The notes: generated by a model from the sequence alone, not told the origin. Shown: positions 55,158 to 63,577, numbered from the stretch's first letter. The stretch is DNA of 64,000 bases from JAAFHB01 sp963677935 (GCA_963677935.2 CAXXEH010000003.1:1736001-1800000); one strand, 5' to 3'. Numbers and translations are program-made.

Positions 55158-56327
55158 ATGTTAGCAATTAAACTGGCTTTTCGAAATTTGTTAGGTGCAG
55201 GTCTCAGAACCTGGCTCAACGTAACAGTACTTTCAATCGCCTTTGTGATTATCGTTTTTTATAACGGTATGCTTGACGGCTGGAACAGACAGGCTTACAA
55301 TGACACGAAAGATTGGGAGGTTGGTAACGGAGAGCTTTGGCATTCCAGCTACGATCCATACGATCCTTTTTGTCTTCAGGATGCCCATGCCCCTATCACC
55401 GGGAAAGTCAAAACGCTCGTTGAAGCCCATCAACTTACTCCGATACTCATCACACAGGCAACAATTTATCCCCAGGGGCGAATGCAAAACATCTATCTGA
55501 AAGGGGTTGATCCGGAGCAGCAAATCATAAAGCTTCCAACATCATCACTAAAAAGCGAAAAAGGCGATCTCCCGGCAATCATCGGTAAACGTATGGCTGA
55601 AACGGCCAAACTGAAGAAAGGAGACCAGTTTCTAGTCCGGTGGCGCGATAAGAACGGCACTTTTGATACCCGCGAAATAAAAATCGTGTTGGTTTTTAAT
55701 TCCAATGTACAGTCTGTCGATAACAATCAGATATGGATACCATTGAATGTCTTGCAGCAAATTACAGGTATGGAAAATGAAGCCACTCTTTTCATTGCCG
55801 GAGAGAAATACACAGGCGGAAATGAGGGAATCTGGCAATACAAAGACCTCAAATTTCTTTTACAGGAAATAGAAGATATTATTCAGACCAAAAAAATTGG
55901 CGCCGGTGTTATTTACGGATTGTTGCTGGCAATTGCGTTATTAGCAATTTTCGACACACAGGTACTCTCCATCTTCAGAAGGCAAAAAGAGATTGGAACT
56001 TACATTGCGTTAGGAATGACCCGTCTCCAGGTCGTCACTATTTTTACAATCGAAGGAAGTGCCCATAGTTTTTTAGCCATTATTTTAGGTTCCATTTATG
56101 GTATTCCCTTATTGTGGTATATTCAAAACGCAGGGATCCCTATGCCAAAGAGTGTCGATGCGATGGGAGTATCCATTTCGGAAAAGATTTTCCCTGTGTA
56201 CAGTATGGGTCTGATTTTATCAACTGTTTTGCTCGTCATTGTCTCCGCCACGATCGTGAGCTATTTCCCGACCCGAAAAATCACCAGGCTCAGACCAACA
56301 GATGCCCTAAAAGGTAAAATATTATGA
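55158..56327 (+). CDS. FtsX-type ABC permease 1
   Basis: 389 aa with the four-helix MacB/LolC topology: helix 1 (residues about 15-35, LRTWLNVTVLSIAFVIIVFYN), a periplasmic domain of about 210 residues, then three C-terminal helices with the cytoplasmic coupling segment EIGTYIALGMTRLQVVTIFTIEG. No lipobox or peptidase is present. It starts 6 bp after the ATPase and its stop overlaps the start of permease 2 (ATGA). Probably forms a heterodimer with permease 2, like LolC/LolE. Confidence 0.92.
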   Translation: MLAIKLAFRNLLGAGLRTWLNVTVLSIAFVIIVFYNGMLDGWNRQAYNDTKDWEVGNGELWHSSYDPYDPFCLQDAHAPITGKVKTLVEAHQLTPILITQATIYPQGRMQNIYLKGVDPEQQIIKLPTSSLKSEKGDLPAIIGKRMAETAKLKKGDQFLVRWRDKNGTFDTREIKIVLVFNSNVQSVDNNQIWIPLNVLQQITGMENEATLFIAGEKYTGGNEGIWQYKDLKFLLQEIEDIIQTKKIGAGVIYGLLLAIALLAIFDTQVLSIFRRQKEIGTYIALGMTRLQVVTIFTIEGSAHSFLAIILGSIYGIPLLWYIQNAGIPMPKSVDAMGVSISEKIFPVYSMGLILSTVLLVIVSATIVSYFPTRKITRLRPTDALKGKIL

Positions 56328-57598
56328 TCAGATTTATATTTAAAGGAATCATAAACGATAAAAGCAGGAGTCTCTTGCCAATTATTGTGGTTTCAATAGG
56401 TGTTTTACTATCAGTGGTCATGTTCTGCTGGATCAAAGGGATCATGGGAGAATCGGTCAGGATGAATGCCAACTTCTCTACGGGACATTTGAAAGTGATG
56501 ACCCGTGCATACGCAAAGGATGCCGAACAAATGCCCAACGACCTGGCCATTTTAGACGCCGATCACCAGGTGAATGAACTCAAAACCACTTTCCCAGACA
56601 TCGACTGGGTAAAGCGAATCCGCTTTGGAGGGCTCATTGATTTTCCGGATGCAAATGGGGAAACACGTGCCCAGGGTCCTGTTGTAGGATGGGCCATCGA
56701 TTTGTTTTCTCCCCAATCGAAAGAGGCTTTACGGTTTAATCTTTCAGAGTCGCTGGTAACGGGAAGACTCCCTTCAAAGGCAGGCGAGGCACTGATTTCA
56801 GATTTGTTTGCTGTAAAGTTCCATGTAAAACAGGGCGATACGTTTACCCTTTTCGGAACGACAATGGATGGCGGGATGGCGTTTAAAAATCTGAAAGTAG
56901 CCGGAACCATCCGATTTGGATCCATAGCGCTCGACAGGGGGGCTATCATCGCTGATATTTCAGATGTTCAGCTCGCCCTGAGTATGAATGATGCTACCGG
57001 GGAAATACTGGGATTTTTTAATACCGGTCAGTATAACCATGTGCAGGCTATCGCGACTACTACCTCCTTTAATCAGAAATATAAAGCTTCAGAGGATGAA
57101 TATGCCCCTGTTATGATCAGCCTGAGAGAACAGGCTGGTATGGCTGAATTCATCGACTATGTAAATGGTGTTGGAAGTGTCATGATCATTATATTTATGG
57201 TTGCGATGTCAATCGTTTTATGGAATGCCGGATTGCTTGGAGGTTTACGCCGGTACAATGAATTTGGTATCCGGCTTGCCATGGGCGAAAATAAAAGCCA
57301 CATTTACAAGACATTAATTTACGAGGCGGTTTTTATTGGTATCATCGGTTCAGTTTTAGGCACCTCATTAGGTTTGGGTATTTCGTGGTATTTACAATCG
57401 GTCGGCATCGATATAAGCGGTATCATGAAGAATTCTTCACTGTTAATGCCGTCGATAGCCAGGGCCGAAATCACCTCGGCAGCCTGGTACATCGGTTTTA
57501 TTCCTGGATTATTTGCAATAATTTTTGGAAATGCCCTTTCAGGAATTGGCATTTATACAAGACAGACAGCACAATTATTTAAGGAGTTGGAAGTTTAA
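56324..57598 (+). CDS. FtsX-type ABC permease 2
   Basis: 424 aa, same topology: helix 1 in SLLPIIVVSIGVLLSVVMF, a periplasmic MacB-like domain (with TTFPDIDWVKRIRFGGLID near its start), and three C-terminal helices with EFGIRLAMGENKSHIYKTL as coupling helix. It overlaps permease 1 by 4 bp. Its last codon and stop (GTTTAA) begin an 8-bp repeat tract that fills the 28-bp gap to the next gene. Confidence 0.92.
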   Translation: MIRFIFKGIINDKSRSLLPIIVVSIGVLLSVVMFCWIKGIMGESVRMNANFSTGHLKVMTRAYAKDAEQMPNDLAILDADHQVNELKTTFPDIDWVKRIRFGGLIDFPDANGETRAQGPVVGWAIDLFSPQSKEALRFNLSESLVTGRLPSKAGEALISDLFAVKFHVKQGDTFTLFGTTMDGGMAFKNLKVAGTIRFGSIALDRGAIIADISDVQLALSMNDATGEILGFFNTGQYNHVQAIATTTSFNQKYKASEDEYAPVMISLREQAGMAEFIDYVNGVGSVMIIIFMVAMSIVLWNAGLLGGLRRYNEFGIRLAMGENKSHIYKTLIYEAVFIGIIGSVLGTSLGLGISWYLQSVGIDISGIMKNSSLLMPSIARAEITSAAWYIGFIPGLFAIIFGNALSGIGIYTRQTAQLFKELEV

Positions 57599-57632
57599 GG
57601 AATGAAGGAATTAAAGAATTAAAAAAATGAAG
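57593..57632 (+). repeat. 8-bp repeat spacer between permease 2 and the LolA-like gene
   Basis: GTTTAAGG, AATGAAGG, AATTAAAG, AATTAAAA, AAATGAAG: five units that include the permease stop codon and the next start codon (ATG at 57627). Confidence 0.7.
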
Positions 57633-58358
57633 AGATTTTGTATCTTACTTTGCTGCATTCTAACATTGGGGTTTGGATATCCTGATGGCACCCTAATCAT
57701 GGAAAAAGTCGATCAGAATATGTCCTCAAAAAATCGAGTTTTTCAGTCATCGATGACCATACATGGCAAACGGAATAGCCGGACGATCATCTCCAGTACG
57801 ATGTCGGAAGGGACAAAAAAATCGTTTACCGAGTATTTGTCGCCTGCCAGCGAGAAAGGGACAAAGATGTTAAAACTTCAAAACCAGTTGTGGATTTATT
57901 CCCCTTCGACCGACCGGATCATTCAAATCTCAGGTAATATGCTGCGTCAGTCGGTGATGGGTTCTGATCTCTCCTACGAAGATATGATGGACGACCGTAA
58001 ACTTACCGAAATCTATTCTGCAAAAGTTATCGGAGAGGTGATGCAGGATGACCGGAACACTTTTATCGTTGAACTTACGGCTAAGGTTGAAAATGTAGCC
58101 TATTACAAACAACGGATGTGGATCGATCAGGAAAGAAATGTTCCGCTTCGGGAGGAACTCTACGCCAAAAGTGGTCAGTTGTTAAAAAAAGTTGAGCTGA
58201 GGGAGGTTCAAAAGATCCAGGGTCGCTGGTTTCCAACTACTATAATTTATAAAGATATGCTCAAAGATGGTAATGGAACCGAGTTCAAAATGAATTCATT
58301 AAAGTTTAACCAGGAAATTCCTGAATATATTTTTTCAAAAGCCGCACTAAAACAGTAA
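57627..58358 (+). CDS. LolA-like outer membrane lipoprotein-sorting protein
   Basis: 243 aa with a signal peptide (MKRFCILLCCILTLGFGYP). The rest fits the LolA-like lipoprotein-sorting family: the opening LIMEKVDQNMSSKNRVFQSSMTI-type strand, LQNQLWIYSPSTDRIIQISGNMLRQSVMGSDLSYEDMM in outline (WIYSPSTDRIIQIS is the key), and WIDQERNVPLREELY. Proteins of this family bind acyl chains in a half-barrel. Together with the ATPase, two FtsX permeases and a barrel, it suggests transport of a lipid or lipidated cargo across the periplasm. Confidence 0.88.
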   Translation: MKRFCILLCCILTLGFGYPDGTLIMEKVDQNMSSKNRVFQSSMTIHGKRNSRTIISSTMSEGTKKSFTEYLSPASEKGTKMLKLQNQLWIYSPSTDRIIQISGNMLRQSVMGSDLSYEDMMDDRKLTEIYSAKVIGEVMQDDRNTFIVELTAKVENVAYYKQRMWIDQERNVPLREELYAKSGQLLKKVELREVQKIQGRWFPTTIIYKDMLKDGNGTEFKMNSLKFNQEIPEYIFSKAALKQ

Positions 58359-58501
58359 CCTTTTCATTCTAAATTCGTATACAATATTTGTAAAATTTGG
58401 ATTACTAAAGTTAAATTCTCAATCCCTGATTTTAATCAAGGAAGTTGTAGACGAAGAATCCGTAATTTGATCAGTTCAGGGTAGAAAATAAATATCATAC
58501 G

Positions 58502-58876
58502 ATGATTAAAATTTTTGCCATATCACTTTTTGCAGCTCTTGTAGCTCATTCATGCTTCTCACAAAATGAACCGGAAAAAAAAGTGACCCTCAAAGTAACC
58601 AGAGATTCTGTTTTCACAATCAGTTTATCAGCCAGCTTCGGTGAAGGTTATTCATGGCGACTGGTTCAGGACCCTGATAGCAACTACATCCGATTTCTGA
58701 AAATGACTCAAACCCCGGGGGGTACTGAGAAAGATGGAGCACCAGAGACCCAGCAGTTCCTGTTTATAGGAGTTAAAAAAGGAAAGAGTACCTTACAATT
58801 CGTATATGACCAGCCATGGTTAAAAGAGAAATCGCCGAAACATCAATATAAATCCTTCCTTATCACTATTAATTAA
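58502..58876 (+). CDS. Chagasin-like cysteine protease inhibitor (I42)
   Basis: 124 aa with a signal peptide ending near SCFSQ. The mature domain shows the three inhibitory loops of the I42/chagasin fold: SFGEGYSW (residues 45-52, matching the NPTTGY-x-W loop), GAPETQQFLF (79-88, matching the GxxGxxxF region) and YDQPWLKE (102-109, matching RPW). Chagasins block papain-like proteases. The next gene, 24 bp downstream, encodes exactly such a protease, supporting a cognate pair. The spacer before it (58359-58501) shows no promoter match that I could support. Confidence 0.87.
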   Translation: MIKIFAISLFAALVAHSCFSQNEPEKKVTLKVTRDSVFTISLSASFGEGYSWRLVQDPDSNYIRFLKMTQTPGGTEKDGAPETQQFLFIGVKKGKSTLQFVYDQPWLKEKSPKHQYKSFLITIN

Positions 58877-58900
58877 CGCTTAATCAATCCTTTAATCAAA

Positions 58901-60013
58901 ATGAAAGCAAATTTGAAAATTTACATGACGATCCTGATCATTGCAGCAGCAATGACCCAAATCCCGGTCTTTGGGCAGATCAACCAGCAGCCCAAAATGT
59001 TGCAGCTTCCACAACATTTTATGCTTAGGGAACAAAAAGCAACTCCACAAATCAAACAATTACTGGTTCAGCAGCGAAAATTTATTGCTGATCACAAATT
59101 GGGATTTAATGTTTCAGTTACAAGTGTCTCCCATCTAAAACTTGCCGAAATCACAGGTGAAAAGGAGATTCCTGAAAATGAAGCAATTGAGATTAAGAAG
59201 ATAATGATGAATAAAGTTATTTCAGCAGAACTAATAGAATTGATTAAACAGATGCAGCTGAGGGTATGTGCTGCCTCTTTAAAAACTTACGATGCCCGAA
59301 ATGACAGTTTAGTTCCCCGCATCCGTTTGCAAAAATGTGGCGATTGCTGGGCATATTCAACAGTAGGTCCACTCGAGTGCAGCTACATCCGGGTAAACCG
59401 GATTACCCGTCCATCCTCACTTGATTGCAGCGAAAAACAGATTGTCGATTGTTCGGGTGGCGGAGATTGCAGCGGTGGTTTAGCTTACCAGGCTTTCAAT
59501 TACCTGAAAACGACGCATACCAAAATGATGACGGAAGCTCAATATCCTGACAATGGAGTCAATGGAACCTGTCCCTCAATAACCCCGGGAACAAGAGTTG
59601 AACTTGTCGACTGGGGTGTTATTGATCCATCCGGTGATATCAATAAGATTGCCCCGGTTGACAAAATAAAAGAGGCGATTTGTAAATACGGACCAATTGC
59701 CGTCAGCATGTATGCAACCCCGCTATTTCAAAATTTTGCAGGAGGTGGTGTATTCTATGAAACGCCAAGTAATTATGCGAGCCCAACTTCCAATCATGCA
59801 GTAATGATTGTAGGATGGGACGATAACAAACAAGCATGGCTGATGCGAAACTCATGGGATGTGAGCTGGGGCGACGATGGATATTGCTGGATCAAATACA
59901 ATACCAATAACATCGGGAAGAGAGCTGCCTGGGTAGTTGCAAAAAAGGTGCCGCTGATTATTAAACCTAACAGGTTGGATTTACCTATATTAAAAAGGTA
60001 TTTAATTGAATAA
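58901..60013 (+). CDS. Papain-like (C1) cysteine protease
   Basis: 370 aa with a signal peptide (MKANLKIYMTILIIAAAMT). A propeptide-like helical region (about residues 30-125) precedes the mature C1 domain. The catalytic Cys is about residue 149 in QKCGDCWAYSTVG, His about 299 in SNHAVMIVGWDD, and Asn about 317 in MRNSWDVSWGDDGYCWI. The segment after the cysteine carries CSEKQIVDCSGGGDCSGG, a classic disulfide-rich C1 region. The spacing from the oxyanion Gln to CGDC is one residue shorter than the papain pattern (Q-G-x-C-G). Predicted secreted or periplasmic. Confidence 0.93.
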   Translation: MKANLKIYMTILIIAAAMTQIPVFGQINQQPKMLQLPQHFMLREQKATPQIKQLLVQQRKFIADHKLGFNVSVTSVSHLKLAEITGEKEIPENEAIEIKKIMMNKVISAELIELIKQMQLRVCAASLKTYDARNDSLVPRIRLQKCGDCWAYSTVGPLECSYIRVNRITRPSSLDCSEKQIVDCSGGGDCSGGLAYQAFNYLKTTHTKMMTEAQYPDNGVNGTCPSITPGTRVELVDWGVIDPSGDINKIAPVDKIKEAICKYGPIAVSMYATPLFQNFAGGGVFYETPSNYASPTSNHAVMIVGWDDNKQAWLMRNSWDVSWGDDGYCWIKYNTNNIGKRAAWVVAKKVPLIIKPNRLDLPILKRYLIE

Positions 60014-60049
60014 TTAAACTTTACAAACGATAATCGCAGCAATTAATTT

Positions 60050-60203
60050 AAAAAAGAGGATGTCTAAAAAGCTGGAAAAAAACGCTTTCTATCTCTGTGT
60101 GCCTCTGTGTCTGCTCTGTGTACCTCTGTGATACAATAAGTTACACAGAGAACCACGGAGGTTTCACAGAGGGTCACAGAGTTTCTGGACAGCCTCTTTT
60201 TTT
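60050..60203. repeat. Palindromic CTCTGTG element between convergent genes
   Basis: Outer arms AAAAGAGGATGTCT (60050-60065) and CTGGACAGCCTCTTTT (60186-60202) can pair and end in a T run, as in a terminator. Inside, CTCTGTG recurs four times on the left, and its complement CACAGAG three times plus a CACGGAG variant on the right, giving an imperfect long hairpin. The same word family is dispersed in many Bacteroidota. Confidence 0.75.
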
Positions 60204-60240
60204 GAATATTATAATAACTCTAAACTTAAAAGTCAACACA

Positions 60241-60597
60241 TCATTTCTTATATTTATAGAATTCAGCGCGGCATCGATAACATTTGCTCTCATCATCCGC
60301 CTTTTTTTCCTTAGAAATATTTACAAAATCAGCCTTTAAAGCGCATCCCTCGTTTTTTAAAATAACCATTGCTTCAGCTTCACTACAACTATTTGAAAAT
60401 CCCGAATCACTTAATTTGATTGAGCCAATTTTAGTGGCTACTGAATCGGGCACAATTTCAAACTTTTTTATGGTTATATTACAATTCGCATAGGAAGAGC
60501 TTTTATAATCAACTTTATATCCAATTCTCGAAATCTGGTGCTTGCAATTTGTGAAAAAAAAGCAACCAATTAATAGTATGCAAATTAACTTTTTCAT
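60241..60597 (-). CDS. Small lipoprotein, unknown function
   Basis: 118 aa. Signal MKKLICILLIGCFFFTNC ends in a lipobox (FTNC). The mature part has six cysteines (in NCN, NSCSE, EGCALK, KCYRCR) which could form disulfides. No family recognised. It lies convergent to the protease gene and next to the truncated response regulator on the same strand. Confidence 0.7.
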   Translation of the reverse strand: MKKLICILLIGCFFFTNCKHQISRIGYKVDYKSSSYANCNITIKKFEIVPDSVATKIGSIKLSDSGFSNSCSEAEAMVILKNEGCALKADFVNISKEKKADDESKCYRCRAEFYKYKK

Positions 60598-60620
60598 TAG
60601 CTCGTATTCACAATTATTTC

Positions 60621-60920
60621 TTATTCAAATTTAATTCCAAACTCCTCATGAGCAGTGACAAACACCACTTTAAATTTCCGATCCTCGAATTCATCTAAAA
60701 AATCAAATCCGTCAAGAACCGGCATATTGATATCGAGGAACACCACATCTGGGTGATAACTCTTTACAAGCTCTATCGCTCCAACAACTAATTCCGCAGT
60801 TCCAAGAATATCTAACTCGGCACAGTAATTTTCAAAAATCATCTTAAGATTCTCTCTTCCATGAGGTTCATCATCCACGATTATTGCAGTCAGCTTGCCA
60901 ATTACATTTTGTGAATTCAT
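60621..60920 (-). pseudogene. Truncated LytTR-type response regulator (receiver fragment)
   Basis: 99 aa from the ATG at 60920. A response-regulator receiver domain begins TAIIVDDEPHGRENL, has the phosphoacceptor in DVVFLDINMPVLDGFDF and the conserved Thr in VVFVTAHEEFGIKFE. It stops right there, before the Lys and last strand/helix of the receiver (normally ...DYLLKPI) and before any LytTR DNA-binding domain. The following bases show no continuation in other frames. It is probably a gene fragment; a free-standing partial receiver with a function is less likely. Confidence 0.78.
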
Positions 60921-61063
60921 GATTGATTGGTTTAAATTTCGGGCATACTTATTCACATGTCTGATAACCAGTTTAAATCTTCAGTTTGATCAATCAAATG
61001 TAATTTAATTTTTCTGGAAGTTTTAATTACCTTATTTTTACTTAAAAATCAATCGCTTCAATT

Positions 61064-62416
61064 ATGAGTTGGAAACTTACATTTCTTTACTTTTTACTGA
61101 TCATCAGTAGCCTTATCCACCAGGACCTCCCGGCCCAAAATTCTCTTAATGTGCAATGGCCTTCTTTTCGTGGTCCCCAGGGATGTGGGTTTATCGAAAA
61201 CGTTACAACGCCTGAAAAATGGAGCCTGGATAGTACAAAACATATCAAATGGAAAACTCCGGTACCGGGATTAGGACACTCCTGCCCTATCATTTGGAAC
61301 GACTATCTGTTTGTTACGACTGCCGCCAATAAAACCAACAGCGAATCGCTAAAGGTTGGTCTTTATGGTGATATTGACGAAGCGAATGACAGTATTGAAC
61401 ATGAATTCAAGGTTTACTGCCTTGATAAAAATAGTGGGAAGATTATTTGGGAAAGAGTTGCCCGCAAAGGTATTCCCAGGTCAAAACGACATACAAAAGC
61501 GTCACAGGCCAACTGCACACCAGCGACGGACGGCAAATACCTGGTGGTTCACTTTGGATCCGAAGGACTCTTTTGCTATGATTTAAAAGGAAACCTTATC
61601 TGGAAAAAAGAGATGGGTTTGCTTACACCCGGACCTTACAGCGACCCCGGAGTCGAATGGGGGTATGCAAGTTCACCCGTCATTTTTAAAGATCAGATCA
61701 TCGTTCAGTGCGACATTCCCAAAACGCCTTTTATCACCGCTCTTGACCTTGCAACCGGAAAAGAAATCTGGAAAACATCACGTGGCGATGAAGTTTCCAC
61801 CTGGTGTACACCTGCAATTTATTCAAAGGATGGGAAGACCCAGGTTATTGCCAATGGTTTTACCCATATATGCGGATACGATTTTGAGACAGGAAAAGAG
61901 ATTTGGAAACTCGGTAATGGAGGTGATGCTCCTGCACCGGCTCCTGTGATCGCAAATGACCTGATTTACCTGAACAGCGCACACGGAAAATATTCACCAA
62001 TCTTTGTTGTAAAACCTGATGCCACCGGAGATATTACCCTTGCACCCGACAGTACCAGGAGCAAATATATTCAATGGAGTATCAAACGAGGCGGCGCCTA
62101 TATGCAAACACCACTTATCTACCATGGATATCTCTACAATCTTCAGGTCAATGGTCAGCTCACCTGTTTTGACGCCCTGACCGGAGAGGTGAAGTATAAA
62201 GAGAGTCTGAAGGAGCCTTTTACTGCGTCGGGGATTGCTGCTGACGGGAAAATCTATTTCAGTTCTGAAGAGGGGAATATTTACGTTCTGAAAGCCGGAC
62301 CAGTTTTTCAGCTTCTCGCCAAAAATGCATTGAAGGATATTTGTATGGCCACGCCAGCCATTTCAAGGAATTCACTTTTCTTCAGGACGCAGCATTATTT
62401 GATTGCAGTGGAATAA
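61064..62416 (+). CDS. PQQ-binding-like beta-propeller protein
   Basis: 450 aa with a signal peptide (MSWKLTFLYFLLIISSLIHQ then DLPAQ). The body is a repeated propeller: units ending in a D-(x)-(N/T)-G-K-x-(I/L)-W motif occur as LDKNSGKIIWE, LKGNLIWKKE, LDLATGKEIWK, YDFETGKEIWKLG and DALTGEVKY. The opening WPSFRGPQGCGF is typical of extracellular PQQ-like propellers lacking a known enzyme domain. Such proteins may bind quinones or partner with secreted dehydrogenases; the actual role is unknown. Confidence 0.9.
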   Translation: MSWKLTFLYFLLIISSLIHQDLPAQNSLNVQWPSFRGPQGCGFIENVTTPEKWSLDSTKHIKWKTPVPGLGHSCPIIWNDYLFVTTAANKTNSESLKVGLYGDIDEANDSIEHEFKVYCLDKNSGKIIWERVARKGIPRSKRHTKASQANCTPATDGKYLVVHFGSEGLFCYDLKGNLIWKKEMGLLTPGPYSDPGVEWGYASSPVIFKDQIIVQCDIPKTPFITALDLATGKEIWKTSRGDEVSTWCTPAIYSKDGKTQVIANGFTHICGYDFETGKEIWKLGNGGDAPAPAPVIANDLIYLNSAHGKYSPIFVVKPDATGDITLAPDSTRSKYIQWSIKRGGAYMQTPLIYHGYLYNLQVNGQLTCFDALTGEVKYKESLKEPFTASGIAADGKIYFSSEEGNIYVLKAGPVFQLLAKNALKDICMATPAISRNSLFFRTQHYLIAVE

Positions 62417-62487
62417 GGATTCAATTAATCTTTGCGTAATTCAATTATAAAAATTTAGTAATCAAGCTAATCATAAATAAAATTAAA

Positions 62488-62775
62488 ATGAAAAATACAC
62501 TTTTACTTGCTATTCTGGTTGTTATCTCTTTGAGAGCCATTTCAAAAGATGTTGAAAAAGTTGACCCAAACCATACCACAAATGGGCGATATGGTTATCT
62601 GATCAATTCGGATCACCGCTGTTCTGTCTGGTGGGCCGAAGGGGTATATAAAGTGATACGCGATGCGCCGATACCCGCTAAAACAGGGGTTGACATTCAA
62701 ATCAGCTCCGTAAAGAATGAATATGAATCATTTATACTCGTTAAAAATTCGTTTCACTACAGAGAAAGATATTAA
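62488..62775 (+). pseudogene. Truncated N-terminus of a DUF4091-type glycoside hydrolase-like protein
   Basis: 95 aa: a signal peptide (MKNTLLLAILVVISLRAIS) and then the start of a large secreted glycoside hydrolase-like family: VWWAEGVYKVIRDAPIPAK and ISSVKNEYESFILV. Full-length relatives (DUF4091/DUF6067-like) are about 600-900 aa, whereas this frame ends after NSFHYRERY and no continuation is visible in the 217 bp that follow. It is therefore a gene fragment. Family assignment is from this one block. Confidence 0.65.
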
Positions 62776-62956
62776 GTAAAAATCTCCTTATTTGTTTGAA
62801 CTACTGATTTCTTCTCTCCTTTTTTCTCAGTCGGAAAGATTCTGCGCTTTCTTGTAATCAGCTATTGTCGAATTCATGCGTTATAACTTTTAAATTTTAT
62901 TTTGGCCAGATAGGTCGAACCTACAAAAAATATCGACCGGTAAAGCTTTAAAGAAT

Positions 62957-62964
62957 TACATTTG
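62957..62964 (+). promoter_or_regulatory. Putative -7 element for the ECF sigma gene
   Basis: TACATTTG matches TAnnTTTG, 29 bp before the sigma gene start. The -33 region has no TTTG. Confidence 0.45.
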
Positions 62965-62992
62965 TGCCGAACTAATTAAAAACAATATAGTT

Positions 62993-63577
62993 TTGAGGGA
63001 ATATCCAGAGGATATTGAATTGGTACGAAAGCTTCAAAATGGTGACATTAAAGCTTTTGATATTATATATAAAAAATATGCCGGAAGACTCTATGGCTTT
63101 ACTTTTAAATACCTGAAATCGATAGACGATACAGAAGAGTTGGTTCAGTCAGTTTTTCTCAAAGTTTGGGAAAATCATAAAACCCTCAGAAATGATTCAT
63201 CCTTCAAATCCTTTCTGTTCACCATCGCCTATAATGAAATTTGTAACATTTTCAGACGAAGATGTCATATTAAGAAGTTCCTCGGCGAAAAATTGACCGA
63301 AAATGCCCAAACCTCGAGCGAAACAGAAGAGTTGATAGAATATAATTCCATTTTAGAGCAGGTTGATAAAATAATCTGTAAACTCCCTGAGCGACAAAGA
63401 ACAATCTTCATAAAAAGCCGAAAGGAGGGGAAATCGAATAAAGATATTGCCAATGAGCTTGGGCTTTCCTCCGGGACTGTCGACAACTATATTTCTGAAT
63501 CTTTGAAATTTATCCGCAGTAATTTGCAATATAAGAATTTTTCGGTTCTTCTCCTTATTTCCTTGTTTTTGCCTTAA
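62993..63577 (+). CDS. ECF-family RNA polymerase sigma factor
   Basis: 194 aa; start codon TTG at 62993 (MREYPEDIELVRKLQNGD). Region 2 is clear (YKKYAGRLYGFTFKYLKS then DTEELVQSVFLKVWENHKTL) and region 4 carries the -35-binding HTH (LPERQRTIFIKSRKEGKSNKDIANELGLSSGTVDN in outline). A hydrophobic tail (FSVLLLISLFLP) is common in Bacteroidota polysaccharide-utilisation sigma factors. The next gene, 153 bp downstream, looks like its FecR-type anti-sigma factor, and genes under its control probably lie beyond the window. Confidence 0.92.
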   Translation: MREYPEDIELVRKLQNGDIKAFDIIYKKYAGRLYGFTFKYLKSIDDTEELVQSVFLKVWENHKTLRNDSSFKSFLFTIAYNEICNIFRRRCHIKKFLGEKLTENAQTSSETEELIEYNSILEQVDKIICKLPERQRTIFIKSRKEGKSNKDIANELGLSSGTVDNYISESLKFIRSNLQYKNFSVLLLISLFLP

